Source: Bacteroidales bacterium (GTDB taxonomy: Bacteria; Bacteroidota; Bacteroidia; Bacteroidales; Prolixibacteraceae). Taken from it: a DNA stretch of 64,000 nucleotides. The stretch spans positions 1-64,000 of the forward strand of contig JAAYAG010000042.1 in assembly GCA_012719495.1 (NCBI GenBank). The letters are read 5' to 3'. Position numbers and translations under genes: made by a program. Positions within the stretch are counted from its first letter, which is position 1. Every line of letters starts with the position of its first letter. The notes beneath the pieces were generated by a model. That model saw only the letters and a program-made list of their open reading frames with translations, did no database searches and had not been told where the DNA came from. Below, in pieces: positions 52,100 to 61,002 of the stretch.

Positions 52100-52288
52100 A
52101 ATGCATTGTAATTATGCTGTATTCAATTGTGTTTATGGTATATGTATACACCTAAATATCTGCAATACAACAGAAGTTCATTTCGCATGGATGGCATAGG
52201 CACACTATCAACACAAACGTAAAAATGGAATGAATACGTTGAAATACATTTTTATAAATGCCATCTTTGCAGCTTTATTTTTAAGCTT

Positions 52289-52747
52289 ATGATCAGACCA
52301 ATTATTGCAAAAGAAGAAGTTGTTGCCAAAGCTGTTGAATTTTTCGATGAAGGATATGCTTGTTCGCAGTCGGTTTTACTGGCATTTGCGCCCTTTTTCG
52401 AGTTAGATGAACGTACCGCGAAATTAATTTCATCAACATTTGGAGGAGGAATGGGACGCTTACGTCAAACCTGTGGCGCCGTAACCGGAGGATTCATGGT
52501 TCTTGGATTGGCCTATGGCAACGAAACCCCCAATGATATGGACACCAAGCTTCATGCCTATTCCAAGGTGCGCGAACTGAACAGACGTTTTGTGAACATT
52601 CACACCACGTCAAATTGCAAGGAACTATTGGTAAAACACGCTACCGAGGCAGATATTGCAGAACGCAAGCACCATAAAATCATTTGTCGCAAAGCCGTTG
52701 GAGATTCTGCCGGATTGGTTTGGGATATTTTGAATGAACAAAAATAA
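52289..52747 (+). CDS. C_GCAxxG_C_C family redox protein (paralogue 2)
   Basis: A 152-residue protein: GYACSQSVLLAFAPFF, STFGGGMGRLRQTCGAVTGGFMVLG and late Cys (SNCKELL, IICRKAVG). It is a paralogue of 40624-41088. It begins a small plus-strand group of four genes. The 200-base gap after it holds no gene I can support. Confidence 0.85.
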   Translation: MIRPIIAKEEVVAKAVEFFDEGYACSQSVLLAFAPFFELDERTAKLISSTFGGGMGRLRQTCGAVTGGFMVLGLAYGNETPNDMDTKLHAYSKVRELNRRFVNIHTTSNCKELLVKHATEADIAERKHHKIICRKAVGDSAGLVWDILNEQK

Positions 52748-52951
52748 TCTGTAACCGTTTCTTCATACAAAATAAAAGCCTCGCTTGGAATCCCTTTCAT
52801 TTTATACTATCATTGTCAGACAAAGACATCTGAAATGATTTTTCACTTCGTTTGCGAAGCCATGAGGCCATTGGGAGATAAAAACACAAGTCGAAAAAGA
52901 ATAATTCGAGCTAAATATTGAAGCTCAATATCAACACAAAACAAGAGCAAA

Positions 52952-53311
52952 ATGAAGAAAACATTAGTAATAGGCGCCAGTGAGAACCCTGAAAGATATT
53001 CATACAAAGCGATAACAGAACTTGTTCAGAAAAACCACGAAGTAGTGGCCATTGGATTAAAAGAAGGGACTGTGGCCGGCGTTCATTTTGGCCCGGAAAA
53101 AGAAGCTTTTGACGATATAGATACGGTATCATTATATGTAGGTCCACGCCACCAGCCCGACTATTACGAATACATAATCAGCTTAAAACCCAAACGGGTA
53201 GTTTTCAATCCGGGAACCGAAAACAAAAGTTTTATCCAGATGCTCGAAGACAAAGGCATACAAACCGAAGTTGCCTGTACGCTTGTGTTACTGGCCACAA
53301 ACCAATATTAG
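52952..53311 (+). CDS. CoA-binding domain protein (YccU-like)
   Basis: A 119-residue protein with the Rossmann-like CoA-binding fold: TLVIGASENPERYSYKAITEL, then VSLYVGPRHQPDYYEYI, VVFNPGTENKSFI, VACTLVLLAT. Homologues bind CoA in crystals, but their role is unclear. It lies 24 bases before def. Confidence 0.82.
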   Translation: MKKTLVIGASENPERYSYKAITELVQKNHEVVAIGLKEGTVAGVHFGPEKEAFDDIDTVSLYVGPRHQPDYYEYIISLKPKRVVFNPGTENKSFIQMLEDKGIQTEVACTLVLLATNQY

Positions 53312-53335
53312 AAATAGAAATTTAAGCAATACCGC

Positions 53336-53854
53336 ATGAAGAAAACCATTATAACCTACGGGGCTTCGGTACTGCGGCAAAAAGCCGAAAAGATATCAGC
53401 CAATGACAAGTACCAGGAACTGATTGCCAACCTCTTCGACTCGTTAAACACCGATGAGGGCATTGGACTTGCTGCACCGCAACTGGGTGTTGCCAAACGT
53501 GTTTTTGTTACCGCCATACCCCAGCCCGTTGATGGAGAGGGACCAAAAACCTTTGCAAGAAAAGCCTGGATCAATCCGGAAATCATCTCTATCAGCTCAA
53601 TAAAGAATACTTACCGCGAAGGCTGCCTGAGCATTCCCGGCATTTTTGAAGAAGTATTGCGTCCCGAATCGTTGGTGGTGAGATACTACAACGAAGATTT
53701 ACAACCCGTTGAAGAAGAAATTAGCGATCTCGAAGCCCGCGTTTTCCAACACGAATTCGACCATCTGGAAGGAATTCTTTTTACCGATAAGATAAACCCA
53801 CTGAAAAGAAAACTATTAGGTGGAAAATTACGGAAAATAAAGAACAAAGTATAA
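53336..53854 (+). CDS. def: Peptide deformylase
   Basis: A 172-residue metal-dependent deformylase that removes the formyl group from new proteins. All three motifs are present: GIGLAAPQ (about 42), EGCLSIP (about 96) and QHEFDHLEG (about 138), with metal ligands Cys and two His. It stands between the CoA-binding and thioesterase genes rather than beside fmt, as in many bacteria. Confidence 0.96.
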   Translation: MKKTIITYGASVLRQKAEKISANDKYQELIANLFDSLNTDEGIGLAAPQLGVAKRVFVTAIPQPVDGEGPKTFARKAWINPEIISISSIKNTYREGCLSIPGIFEEVLRPESLVVRYYNEDLQPVEEEISDLEARVFQHEFDHLEGILFTDKINPLKRKLLGGKLRKIKNKV

Positions 53855-53856
53855 GC

Positions 53857-54252
53857 ATGATCGAACACCGACACTCATTCAGGGTTATGTACCCCGACAC
53901 CGATCAGATGGGCACCGTGCACCACTCAAACTACGTAAAATATTATGAAACAGCCCATTGGCAACTATTCCGAAGTATAGGCATTTCATACAAATCGGTC
54001 GAAGATGCCGGATATATGCTCCCGGTAATCCGCATGAATTTTCACTTCAGAAAAACCATTGGGTACGACACGCTGCTCACCGTGCACACCACGCTAAAAG
54101 CCATAAAAGGAGCGCGTATATGGTTCACACACAAGCTTTATAACGAACAAAACGTGTTGGTAAACGAAACCGAACTGGCCTTTATGAAAAAAGAAAACTG
54201 GAAACCCTGCCCTGCACCCGATATGGTGCTAAATGCCATCAAAAATGTGTAA
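53857..54252 (+). CDS. 4HBT-family thioesterase (paralogue 2)
   Basis: A 131-residue hotdog-fold thioesterase, near-copy of 41067-41504: FRVMYPDTDQMGTVHHSNYVKYYE. It is 14 residues shorter than the other at the C terminus. It starts two bases after def. A recent duplication is likely. Confidence 0.88.
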   Translation: MIEHRHSFRVMYPDTDQMGTVHHSNYVKYYETAHWQLFRSIGISYKSVEDAGYMLPVIRMNFHFRKTIGYDTLLTVHTTLKAIKGARIWFTHKLYNEQNVLVNETELAFMKKENWKPCPAPDMVLNAIKNV

Positions 54253-54543
54253 TTGAATTTAATTTCATAAGGCTGTACGGGTTATAAAGATTGTTGCCAA
54301 TGCAATCTGTCCATACAAGCAAGAGGAAAAATTAATGATCAATGAAACGTATCCATCCGACCAATCTATATTGACATTTATATCCATTAACCTTGGCCAT
54401 GGACTTTCATTTTTTCCTTACCATTTCATCTATTAGATTTATTAATACCCAAAAACAGCACCACGCTCCTATCGCTGGATAAGACGCCCGGCTCTTTGGG
54501 TGTAGAAGTATTCTTGCAACGAACCAATTGTTCGCAATACAAC

Positions 54544-54627
54544 GTTGGGAAGATAAAACTGCCAGTTGGGAAAACAGGAAAGGGGGTTGGGAAAATAGTT
54601 AGGGGGGTTGGGAAGATTGCATGCTTT
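54544..54627. repeat. Four-unit 21-bp tandem repeat
   Basis: Units begin at 54544, 54565, 54586 and 54607, each starting GTTGGGAA(A/G)A with a variable remainder. The period is exactly 21 bases, two helix turns. It lies in the 645-base gap 54253-54897, before an exported-peptide gene. The remaining gap has a GCCCCC-TTTT-GGGGGC hairpin at 54788-54803 and is otherwise plain. Confidence 0.7.
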
Positions 54628-54842
54628 TGTGCTTGTAAAGTAGTGATGAAGAATATACATTTGGGACAACCCTGTTGGTTTTGGAAAGATTGATTATTGA
54701 AAAAACGATAAAAATCCCCAACGATATGAAAAAAAGGGAAACAACCATGAACAATACCCATCTCGCAAACGAACATCAATTCTGGTAGCCCCCTTTTGGG
54801 GGCAAAAGTACAAAGAAAATAAAAGCCTTTGAATAACTTTTT

Positions 54843-54875
54843 TTTGAGGCAAAAGAAGACAAGTAATTATGTTTA
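54843..54875 (+). promoter_or_regulatory. Promoter of the NVEALA-like gene
   Basis: TTTG (54843-54846), 21 bases, then TATGTTTA (54868-54875), one mismatch from TAnnTTTG, 22 bases before the ATG at 54898. Confidence 0.6.
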
Positions 54876-54897
54876 TAAACAATTAAAATATATACGT

Positions 54898-55293
54898 ATG
54901 AAAAATAAGAAGTTAATATTCGCTGTTTTATTTGCAGGGATTTTAGCACTAAATACATTGGTTCTTTCTACCACTAACAACAATGATTTACAGTTGAACT
55001 CATTGTTTACATTGGCTAGTGCACAAGCTGAAGATGGGGAAGATGGAGAAAATTCTAATTCTCCTTATAATTGTATTGGTAAAATTACAGAGGAAAGAAC
55101 AATCTATAATGAAGGCAATTATTCTGGTGCTGATTGTTGTATTGCATATAATTACAAATGTGATGGAAGTAACGGACCATGCTGTGAAGGTTGGGTTAAA
55201 TGCTGGTATGTTGTTGAACCAGGGGAAACTACACCTCCAGAATACACTGAAGATTACCGCAATCATACCAGATGTGAAAATGTTAACAAATAA
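54898..55293 (+). CDS. NVEALA-like exported protein with eight cysteines
   Basis: A 131-residue protein, start ATG 54898 (MKNKKLIFAVLFAGILALNT); a longer frame upstream has a weak start. The N-terminal hydrophobic segment (8-24) is followed by LNSLFTLASAQAEDGEDGE, which resembles the leader end of NVEALA-domain proteins (...LxNVEALA-x-GE). The rest has eight cysteines: NC, DCC, KC, PCC, KC, RC. That is an even number and fits a small disulfide-linked mature part. It is low in known motifs otherwise. NVEALA proteins are exported by Bacteroidota; their role is unknown. A propeller lipoprotein and a CxxC thioredoxin-fold gene follow. Confidence 0.7.
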   Translation: MKNKKLIFAVLFAGILALNTLVLSTTNNNDLQLNSLFTLASAQAEDGEDGENSNSPYNCIGKITEERTIYNEGNYSGADCCIAYNYKCDGSNGPCCEGWVKCWYVVEPGETTPPEYTEDYRNHTRCENVNK

Positions 55294-55360
55294 AAATCAA
55301 ATATAAGGTACCACTTAATTAGTGTTGCCTTATATTTATCATTACAAAGCAAATTGACTT

Positions 55361-56539
55361 ATGAAAAGATTATCATTAATTCTTATCACATGTATTCTAT
55401 GTATCTTTTTTTTAAATTGTAGTCAGTCAGTTTTTTCAAATGAGAATTCAAAAACAATCAATAAAGATACTCTTAAATTTAAAACAATTCCACTTTCAGA
55501 AATATTGTCAATTGACGAAATAATACCTTTAGAGACTAGCCCACAATGCTTGTTAGAAAATATTTCAAAACTCATATTTTTCAATAATTATTTCTTTGTT
55601 TTAGATGTTGGCTCTAGGGCTGTATTAGCATTTTCTTCAACCGGAAAATTTATTAGGCGCTACGGCTCCATTGGCAAGGGGCCAGGCGAATTTGTCACCC
55701 CCATAAGTATTTGTGTAAACGAGGCCGATAATTCATTGTTGATCTATGACTTATCTACCGGTAATATTTTGATATATTCAATTAACGGGGCATTCATCAA
55801 ATCAATAAAAGTTGATGACGGATTAACTGGCAAAGACATTGAAATTAAGGATAATGTCATTTATTTGAATACAACGTTATACTCAAAAGCCCAATATGAA
55901 AAATCCTATAACGTAAGGTTATTTAATATGGATGGCAAGTACTTAGGTGGGGTATTGAAAGTAAGTGAGAATAATTTAGGATGGATTGGAGACCTAGATA
56001 ACATTTATAGTTTCACTAAATTTGGTGATAGCTTACGTTATTACAATTCTATTTCGAACAATATTTATAGCCTTGATAAAAAAAATGTCGATGTTTTGTA
56101 TACAATAAAAAGCAAAAAGTATTTAACTGAAAAAGATGTTAAACAGTTATTTGGCAACAAAGAAGGATTATATATACACGAGAAAATAAATATGCTACTC
56201 GAAGCTAAAAAAACAATTACTTTTAAAAAGTTACTGGAAAACAGTAAATATGCTTTTGTGTTTGAATTTTTCATGAATGTAGTGATTCTAAATAAATACA
56301 CAAAAGAAGCAACGCGTGGGCGCATTATCGATGATATTACAAATATTAATAACGTTCATAATTTGTTTTGTGTATTTACAGATGAACATTGCTTTGGTTT
56401 TGCAACTCCCGAAGATATAGCCAATTTCAAACAAGGGATTGACAATGAAAATAAGTCATTAATTAAGGAACAATTACATATTTTGAGCAGTGTTGAACGC
56501 AATTCGAATCCCGTAATATTTAAACTCAAGTTCAAATAG
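55361..56539 (+). CDS. 6-bladed beta-propeller lipoprotein
   Basis: A 392-residue lipoprotein: leader with lipobox FFLNCSQS (Cys20), then strands such as LLENISKLIFFNNYFFVLDV, FIRRYGSIGKGPGEFVTPIS and LLIYDLSTGNILIYS, the typical 6-bladed propeller of Bacteroidota NVEALA clusters. It probably faces the periplasm and may act on or carry the peptide. High AT and Lys/Asn content differ from the neighbouring genes. It lies 67 bases after the NVEALA-like gene. Confidence 0.8.
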   Translation: MKRLSLILITCILCIFFLNCSQSVFSNENSKTINKDTLKFKTIPLSEILSIDEIIPLETSPQCLLENISKLIFFNNYFFVLDVGSRAVLAFSSTGKFIRRYGSIGKGPGEFVTPISICVNEADNSLLIYDLSTGNILIYSINGAFIKSIKVDDGLTGKDIEIKDNVIYLNTTLYSKAQYEKSYNVRLFNMDGKYLGGVLKVSENNLGWIGDLDNIYSFTKFGDSLRYYNSISNNIYSLDKKNVDVLYTIKSKKYLTEKDVKQLFGNKEGLYIHEKINMLLEAKKTITFKKLLENSKYAFVFEFFMNVVILNKYTKEATRGRIIDDITNINNVHNLFCVFTDEHCFGFATPEDIANFKQGIDNENKSLIKEQLHILSSVERNSNPVIFKLKFK

Positions 56540-56548
56540 TGTAGCTTT

Positions 56549-57115
56549 ATGAAAAACGTGTTTTTAGTTTCTTTTTGTATCCTTCTGTGTATTATGAATA
56601 TTACTTTATTGAGCAATGTAATAAAATGCTATAATAAGAATACTGAAAAAGAAATTGTGATAAATAAATATCAGGACTACATATTCGATTTTCTAATAAG
56701 CAATATTGATGTAAGTGATGAAACATTGGAACATAATATTTTTAAGGATACCATAAGCGAAAGTATTATGATCTATAGATTTTTCAATGAGCAATGTAAT
56801 AGATGTGTTGTTGACGAATTATCATTTTTGAAAGAAGTTCAAAAAAAATACGCAATTAAGATACTTGTTCTTCATCCAAAGCCCCAAAATAGACAAGAAG
56901 ACATATTAAACATAAATATGCTTTCAGGGCTTGATTTTGAATATGTTTCAGAAAATGAATTTAATATTGATGATGTAGGTTTAGTAAATCGTAGATTTAT
57001 TGCGGTACTAAAGAAAGACGGTACAATGACGGATATTCTTATGCTTAATTTCAAATTAACTTCACTGATTGATGCTTATTTCAACAAGAAAATCAAAATT
57101 TTGGAAAAAGAATAG
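56549..57115 (+). CDS. Membrane-anchored thioredoxin-fold protein with CxxC
   Basis: A 188-residue protein with one N-terminal membrane helix (residues 3-25) and a thioredoxin-like domain: SIMIYRFFNEQCNRCVVDELSFLKE has the CxxC pair, then YAIKILVLHPKP and RRFIAVLKKDGTM. It fits the redoxin encoded in NVEALA/propeller clusters. It would form or shuffle disulfides in the exported protein. It starts nine bases after the propeller gene. Confidence 0.7.
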   Translation: MKNVFLVSFCILLCIMNITLLSNVIKCYNKNTEKEIVINKYQDYIFDFLISNIDVSDETLEHNIFKDTISESIMIYRFFNEQCNRCVVDELSFLKEVQKKYAIKILVLHPKPQNRQEDILNINMLSGLDFEYVSENEFNIDDVGLVNRRFIAVLKKDGTMTDILMLNFKLTSLIDAYFNKKIKILEKE

Positions 57116-57273
57116 TAAGTCGATTTTGCAGTTTGCCCCTTACCTAACTACCACTCGTTTGAGCGTAGCGGAAACTCATACCCCCGCTGGTTGGAACCCC
57201 AATGTGTTTTGAAAAACAAGGGCATATTAGTCAAAACAAGGGTTTTTCACGTTCGACTAGTTAGTGTTTACAC

Positions 57274-57993
57274 TCAACTTATGCGTTTGGCTGCTCCCGA
57301 GTCAATCATCCACAATACTTCACCATTGGGTGGCTGTATGTGTGAAGCAGGGTATTGCGGGGCGGCTTCAATGGCTACTTTTTTAATGATCTCGGCCTTG
57401 GTTTCTCCCACCGAAATAAAAACAACCTTTTCAGAATGGTTCAATACCGGGCCGGTCATGGTTATTCTTTTTTGTCCGCTTATTGGGTGGGTAGCCACTT
57501 CACACCATTTTTTTGAATTGAGCAAATGGGCGCAGTGGGGAAAAATTGAGGCTGTGTGGCCGTCTTCGCCCAAGCCCAACATATTTAAATGAATAACAGG
57601 CAATTGATTATCAGAGGCAGCAAATTCGCGCAGTTCTTCTTCATATCGTAAGGCTTCTGTTTCGGGCAGATTTTCGCCTCTGATGCGGTGTATCTGTTCG
57701 GGCAAAACACCTATGGGCTTTAACCATAGCTCATAAGCCCATTTGTAGTTACTCTCGTCGTTGGTTGGTGCAACGCAGCGTTCGTCGCCCCACCAAAAAT
57801 GAAACCGCCTGCATGCCAGCTTCGTACCATAATGCTTTTGAAGAAATAAAAAAATGGCTTTGGGGGTATTCCCGCCCGAAAGGGCAATATGGAACAGCTC
57901 TTCAGTTGGTTTTTCTGTTTCAGCAATGAGCATTTGGGCAATTGCCTCAGCAATAGCATCAACCGAAGGGTAAATTGTTATTGCTTTACTCAT
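57274..57993 (-). CDS. pgl: 6-phosphogluconolactonase
   Basis: A 239-residue Pgl (DevB type) that hydrolyses 6-phosphogluconolactone in the pentose phosphate pathway. Start ATG 57993 (MSKAITIYPSVDAIA). Motifs: HIALSGGNTPKAIF, FHFWWGDERCVAPTNDESN, LNMLGLGEDGHTASIFP. It overlaps the homocysteine methyltransferase-like gene by eight bases; no zwf or gnd is in the window. Confidence 0.93.
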   Translation of the reverse strand: MSKAITIYPSVDAIAEAIAQMLIAETEKPTEELFHIALSGGNTPKAIFLFLQKHYGTKLACRRFHFWWGDERCVAPTNDESNYKWAYELWLKPIGVLPEQIHRIRGENLPETEALRYEEELREFAASDNQLPVIHLNMLGLGEDGHTASIFPHCAHLLNSKKWCEVATHPISGQKRITMTGPVLNHSEKVVFISVGETKAEIIKKVAIEAAPQYPASHIQPPNGEVLWMIDSGAAKRIS

Positions 57994-58873
57994 TTTTTCG
58001 AACCCTCGCAACAATTTCTTTTATATGGGCGGGAGTTGTGCCACAGCAACCTCCAATGATGTTGGCACCTGCGTTTATTAGTTCACCAACATAACTTGAT
58101 GTAATGTCGGGTGTCTCAATAAAAATTGTTTCGCCATTTTTATATATTGGGGCTCCGGCGTTAGCATGGATCAGGATTGGAACATCGGGGTTTGCTTTCC
58201 GTATAGCGCGGGTTATCGCAATCATGTTTTCCATACCGTTCCCGCAGTTTGCCCCAATAATGGTTGCACCGGCTTCTACCAGTTCGCGGGTCATGTCTTC
58301 AGGGGTAGTGCCCATCATAGTAAAAAACTCGTCGTCGCCCGATTTATCAAACGTCATGGTGCAAATAACTTCACACCTTGTGTTTTCGCGGCAAGCTTTA
58401 ATGGCCGCTTTGGCTTCGTCGAGATCTGACATGGTTTCAATAACCAGCGCGTCGGCACCTCCGGCTTCGAGTGCAATGGCCTGTTCTTTAAACGATTCGT
58501 ACAGTTCTTCGAAGGTTACATCGCCCATAACGATCATTTTTCCGGTGGGACCAATCGATCCAAGGACTTTTTTTTCTGGGCCGGCTGCCTTACGCGAAAT
58601 TTCTGCTGCGGCTTTGTTTAGCTCATACACCTTATCGGCAAGTCCAAAATGAGCCAGCTTAAACGAATTCCCGCCAAAACTGTTGGTTTCAATCATGTCA
58701 GAGCCAGCATCGATATAACTTTTAGCGATTTTGAGTACCTTATCGGGATATTTTACATTCCACGATTCGGGACACTCGCCGGGCTGAAGCCCCATTTTCT
58801 GAAGGAAAGTGCCCCATGCACCATCGGAAACCAGGACATTGCCTAACCTTATTTTTTCAATAATTGTTGCCAT
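57986..58873 (-). CDS. Homocysteine S-methyltransferase family protein
   Basis: A 295-residue TIM-barrel methyltransferase, start ATG 58873 (MATIIEKIRLGNVLVSDGAW). The zinc ligands are in GANCGNG (about 205) and GGCCGTTP (about 275). This is the homocysteine-binding domain of MetH/BHMT type. It takes a methyl group from an unknown donor to homocysteine or another thiol. The UroD-like methyltransferase gene starts 340 bases away in the opposite direction, a pairing seen in methyltransfer systems. Confidence 0.85.
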   Translation of the reverse strand: MATIIEKIRLGNVLVSDGAWGTFLQKMGLQPGECPESWNVKYPDKVLKIAKSYIDAGSDMIETNSFGGNSFKLAHFGLADKVYELNKAAAEISRKAAGPEKKVLGSIGPTGKMIVMGDVTFEELYESFKEQAIALEAGGADALVIETMSDLDEAKAAIKACRENTRCEVICTMTFDKSGDDEFFTMMGTTPEDMTRELVEAGATIIGANCGNGMENMIAITRAIRKANPDVPILIHANAGAPIYKNGETIFIETPDITSSYVGELINAGANIIGGCCGTTPAHIKEIVARVRKNE

Positions 58874-59216
58874 ACCTTTTTCTTTTTTAGTAACCATCTC
58901 TGCTAATCAGCATTATTTCAACGCTTGGTCACACAAATAATATTTCTGCCAATTTGTCTATTTTTTTTTACAAATGCAATCGATATAAGCCCCTTAACGT
59001 TACATTTTTGTTGATACCTCCTACCCTAATGACTCGTATGCCGGGAAAAAAAGTAAAGCTAAAAAATCAATGTAATCGGTTGCATATATTTGGAAAATAT
59101 CTTTCATTCCAACGCTGAAGTTTATAAATTAGTCGCCACATGTAAAAGTTCCGATAAGGATACATCAAAATAAAATGTGAATACCGGATTGTTTGTAAAA
59201 CTAAAAATATAAAAAT
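58874..59216. promoter_or_regulatory. Divergent intergenic region with -7 box at 59085-59092
   Basis: A 343-base gap. TATATTTG at 59085-59092 fits the -7 consensus for the plus-strand gene and overlaps CGGTTGCA, a LacI-type half site; no TTTG at the right distance. I looked for a cobalamin or SAM riboswitch and saw none. Confidence 0.35.
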
Positions 59217-60251
59217 ATGACAGATCAGCAGTGGAACAGGCTTACAGCCTTACTTAAGGGTGAAGGGAGCGGTACCTTGCCCGCAGGTTTTATCATCGAT
59301 TGCCCTTGGCTTCCCAAATGGTACGGAATTTCGATTCTCGACTATTTTACGAACGATGACTTATGGTTGAAAGCAAATTTAAAAGCCATTGAAACATTTC
59401 CCGACGTAATGTTTTTACCTGGCTTTTGGAGCGAATACGGCATGTGTACCGAGCCATCGGCCTTTGGGGCCAAAAGTGTATTCTGGAAAAATGAATTTCC
59501 TTTTGCCGAAAAAGTCATTCATGAACCAGAAGACATTGATTCACTGCAAGTACCGGAGCCTGCAACCGACGGGCTTTTACCGTTTATGCTCAACAGGCTT
59601 GTTATGGCCCGGCCTGCCATAAAAGCTGCTGGTCATAAAATCCGTTTTTCAGTGTCGCGCGGCCCGCTAAATGTGGCGTCGTTCCTGATGGGGACCACCG
59701 AGCTGATGACTACAATGATGATGGATCCCGACCGGGTTCACAAATTATTGCGGGTCATTACCGATTTTCTGAAGAAATGGCACCAACTGCAACGGGAAAC
59801 CATTCCAACTATCGACGGGATGCTTATGCTCGACGACATTGTTGGTTTTGTTGGCGAAGATGAATTTCTCGAATTTGGTTATCCTTATCTGAAAGAACTG
59901 TATAGTGCCGATGTGGCTGTGAAATTTTTCCACAACGATGCCGATTGCTCTATGTCGGTGAAGTACTATCCTGAAATTGGCATAAATTTGTACAACCCAG
60001 GCCTCGACCTTTCTATTTCAGAAATTCAGGATAAAACCGACCACAAGCTGGTAGTGCTGGGTAGTTTGCCACCGCGCGATGTGCTTGCCGCCTGCTCGCC
60101 CGATGAGGTTTATGCGCAAACCAAAGCTATGATCGAAGGGGTTACCGACCGGAAAGTGTTCCTGCCTTCGTGCGGAGGAGGTATGCCACCCAATGTGAGT
60201 ACCGAAAATATTAATGCTTTTGTTAAAGCTGTGAAAGAATATACATTTTGA
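59217..60251 (+). CDS. Uroporphyrinogen-decarboxylase-fold methyltransferase
   Basis: A 344-residue protein with the UroD fold, as in MtaA/MtbA/CmuA methyltransferases that act on methylated corrinoid proteins: HKIRFSVSRGPLNVASFLMG, FHNDADCSMSV, GINLYNPGLDLSI, LVVLGSLPPRDVL, LPSCGGGMPPNVSTENI. It lacks the N-terminal FLxRACxxEPVxxxP region of true UroD and has His/Cys (FFHNDADC, PSCGGG) that could bind zinc. Substrate unknown. Confidence 0.75.
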   Translation: MTDQQWNRLTALLKGEGSGTLPAGFIIDCPWLPKWYGISILDYFTNDDLWLKANLKAIETFPDVMFLPGFWSEYGMCTEPSAFGAKSVFWKNEFPFAEKVIHEPEDIDSLQVPEPATDGLLPFMLNRLVMARPAIKAAGHKIRFSVSRGPLNVASFLMGTTELMTTMMMDPDRVHKLLRVITDFLKKWHQLQRETIPTIDGMLMLDDIVGFVGEDEFLEFGYPYLKELYSADVAVKFFHNDADCSMSVKYYPEIGINLYNPGLDLSISEIQDKTDHKLVVLGSLPPRDVLAACSPDEVYAQTKAMIEGVTDRKVFLPSCGGGMPPNVSTENINAFVKAVKEYTF

Positions 60252-60279
60252 TAACGATTGTTTTAGCAATAATCTTCAC

Positions 60280-60311
60280 ACTCCGGTTACATAATGTTTC
60301 CGGAGTTTTTT
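60280..60311 (+). terminator. Terminator of the UroD-like gene
   Basis: ACTCCGG pairs with CCGGAGT around a 13-base loop and runs into TTTTTT. It lies 28 bases past the stop. Confidence 0.85.
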
Positions 60312-60374
60312 GTTGCCCGATGTAAAAATTGCCCATTTAAAACAGGATTACAACTTGTTATATCCGGTTGTTTT

Positions 60375-60998
60375 TTAGTCGTTTAGCAGATCCTGAAATT
60401 TATCAATAAATAATCCAACATGATAGCCATCCACGAGCGCGTGATGCACATGAACAGATACTGGCATTGTTTTAATTCCTTCTTTTTCAGTTACTTTTCC
60501 AAATGAAATTTTTGGGCAACTATCGGGATGCGAAAAACTTCGTGCATGAGATATGCCCGTAAAGTCGAGCCATGGTATTGCAGAAAAATGGATCACATTT
60601 TCTCCAGAAACTGACGGCAATAAGCTGTTTGTGCTCTTCACGTTTTCAATTTCCAACAACGCTTTTTCGTAAAAGGTGTTCTCATCTTCATAATAGTCGA
60701 TATACGCAAATCCAAATGTACCGTTAGGGCGGCTGATTGTTGGCGAGGCATGAACATCAATGAACTCATAAGGTTGATTATCAATTATTCGGTACCGGAA
60801 ATTCTCCACATTGTTGGCCGCTTTCAAGGCACGATATAAGTAATAGAGAAAGAATGAAACTTGTTTTTCCTTAGATTTGAGATAAGCTTTTGTACAGTTT
60901 ACGTTAACCGAAACCCCAAAAAAAGGTTCTTCAAATGTTGAAAAGAAAAGGAAATGCTCTTTCCTGTTCCACTGTTCTATGTCAATTAATGTTTTCAT
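60375..60998 (-). CDS. Chloramphenicol acetyltransferase-like protein
   Basis: A 207-residue CAT-fold acetyltransferase. The catalytic motif is VHVHHALVDGYHVGLFID (HHxxxDG, at about 185), and FEEPFFGVSVNVNC is near the start. True CAT acetylates chloramphenicol with acetyl-CoA, but many chromosomal homologues act on other compounds. It lies four bases after a HAD gene on the same strand. Confidence 0.85.
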   Translation of the reverse strand: MKTLIDIEQWNRKEHFLFFSTFEEPFFGVSVNVNCTKAYLKSKEKQVSFFLYYLYRALKAANNVENFRYRIIDNQPYEFIDVHASPTISRPNGTFGFAYIDYYEDENTFYEKALLEIENVKSTNSLLPSVSGENVIHFSAIPWLDFTGISHARSFSHPDSCPKISFGKVTEKEGIKTMPVSVHVHHALVDGYHVGLFIDKFQDLLND

Positions 60999-61002
60999 TT
61001 TT

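Noticed and set aside
54544-54627. CRISPR array
   Set aside because: The units are 21 bases in total with only about 10 conserved bases and no cas genes.
54426-54779. A minus-strand frame with repeated FPTP/FPNP motifs
   Set aside because: It arises from the 21-base repeats read in reverse; no start signal or known domain.
58874-59216. Cobalamin or SAM riboswitch before the methyltransferases
   Set aside because: No B12-box or SAM-type conserved core could be found.
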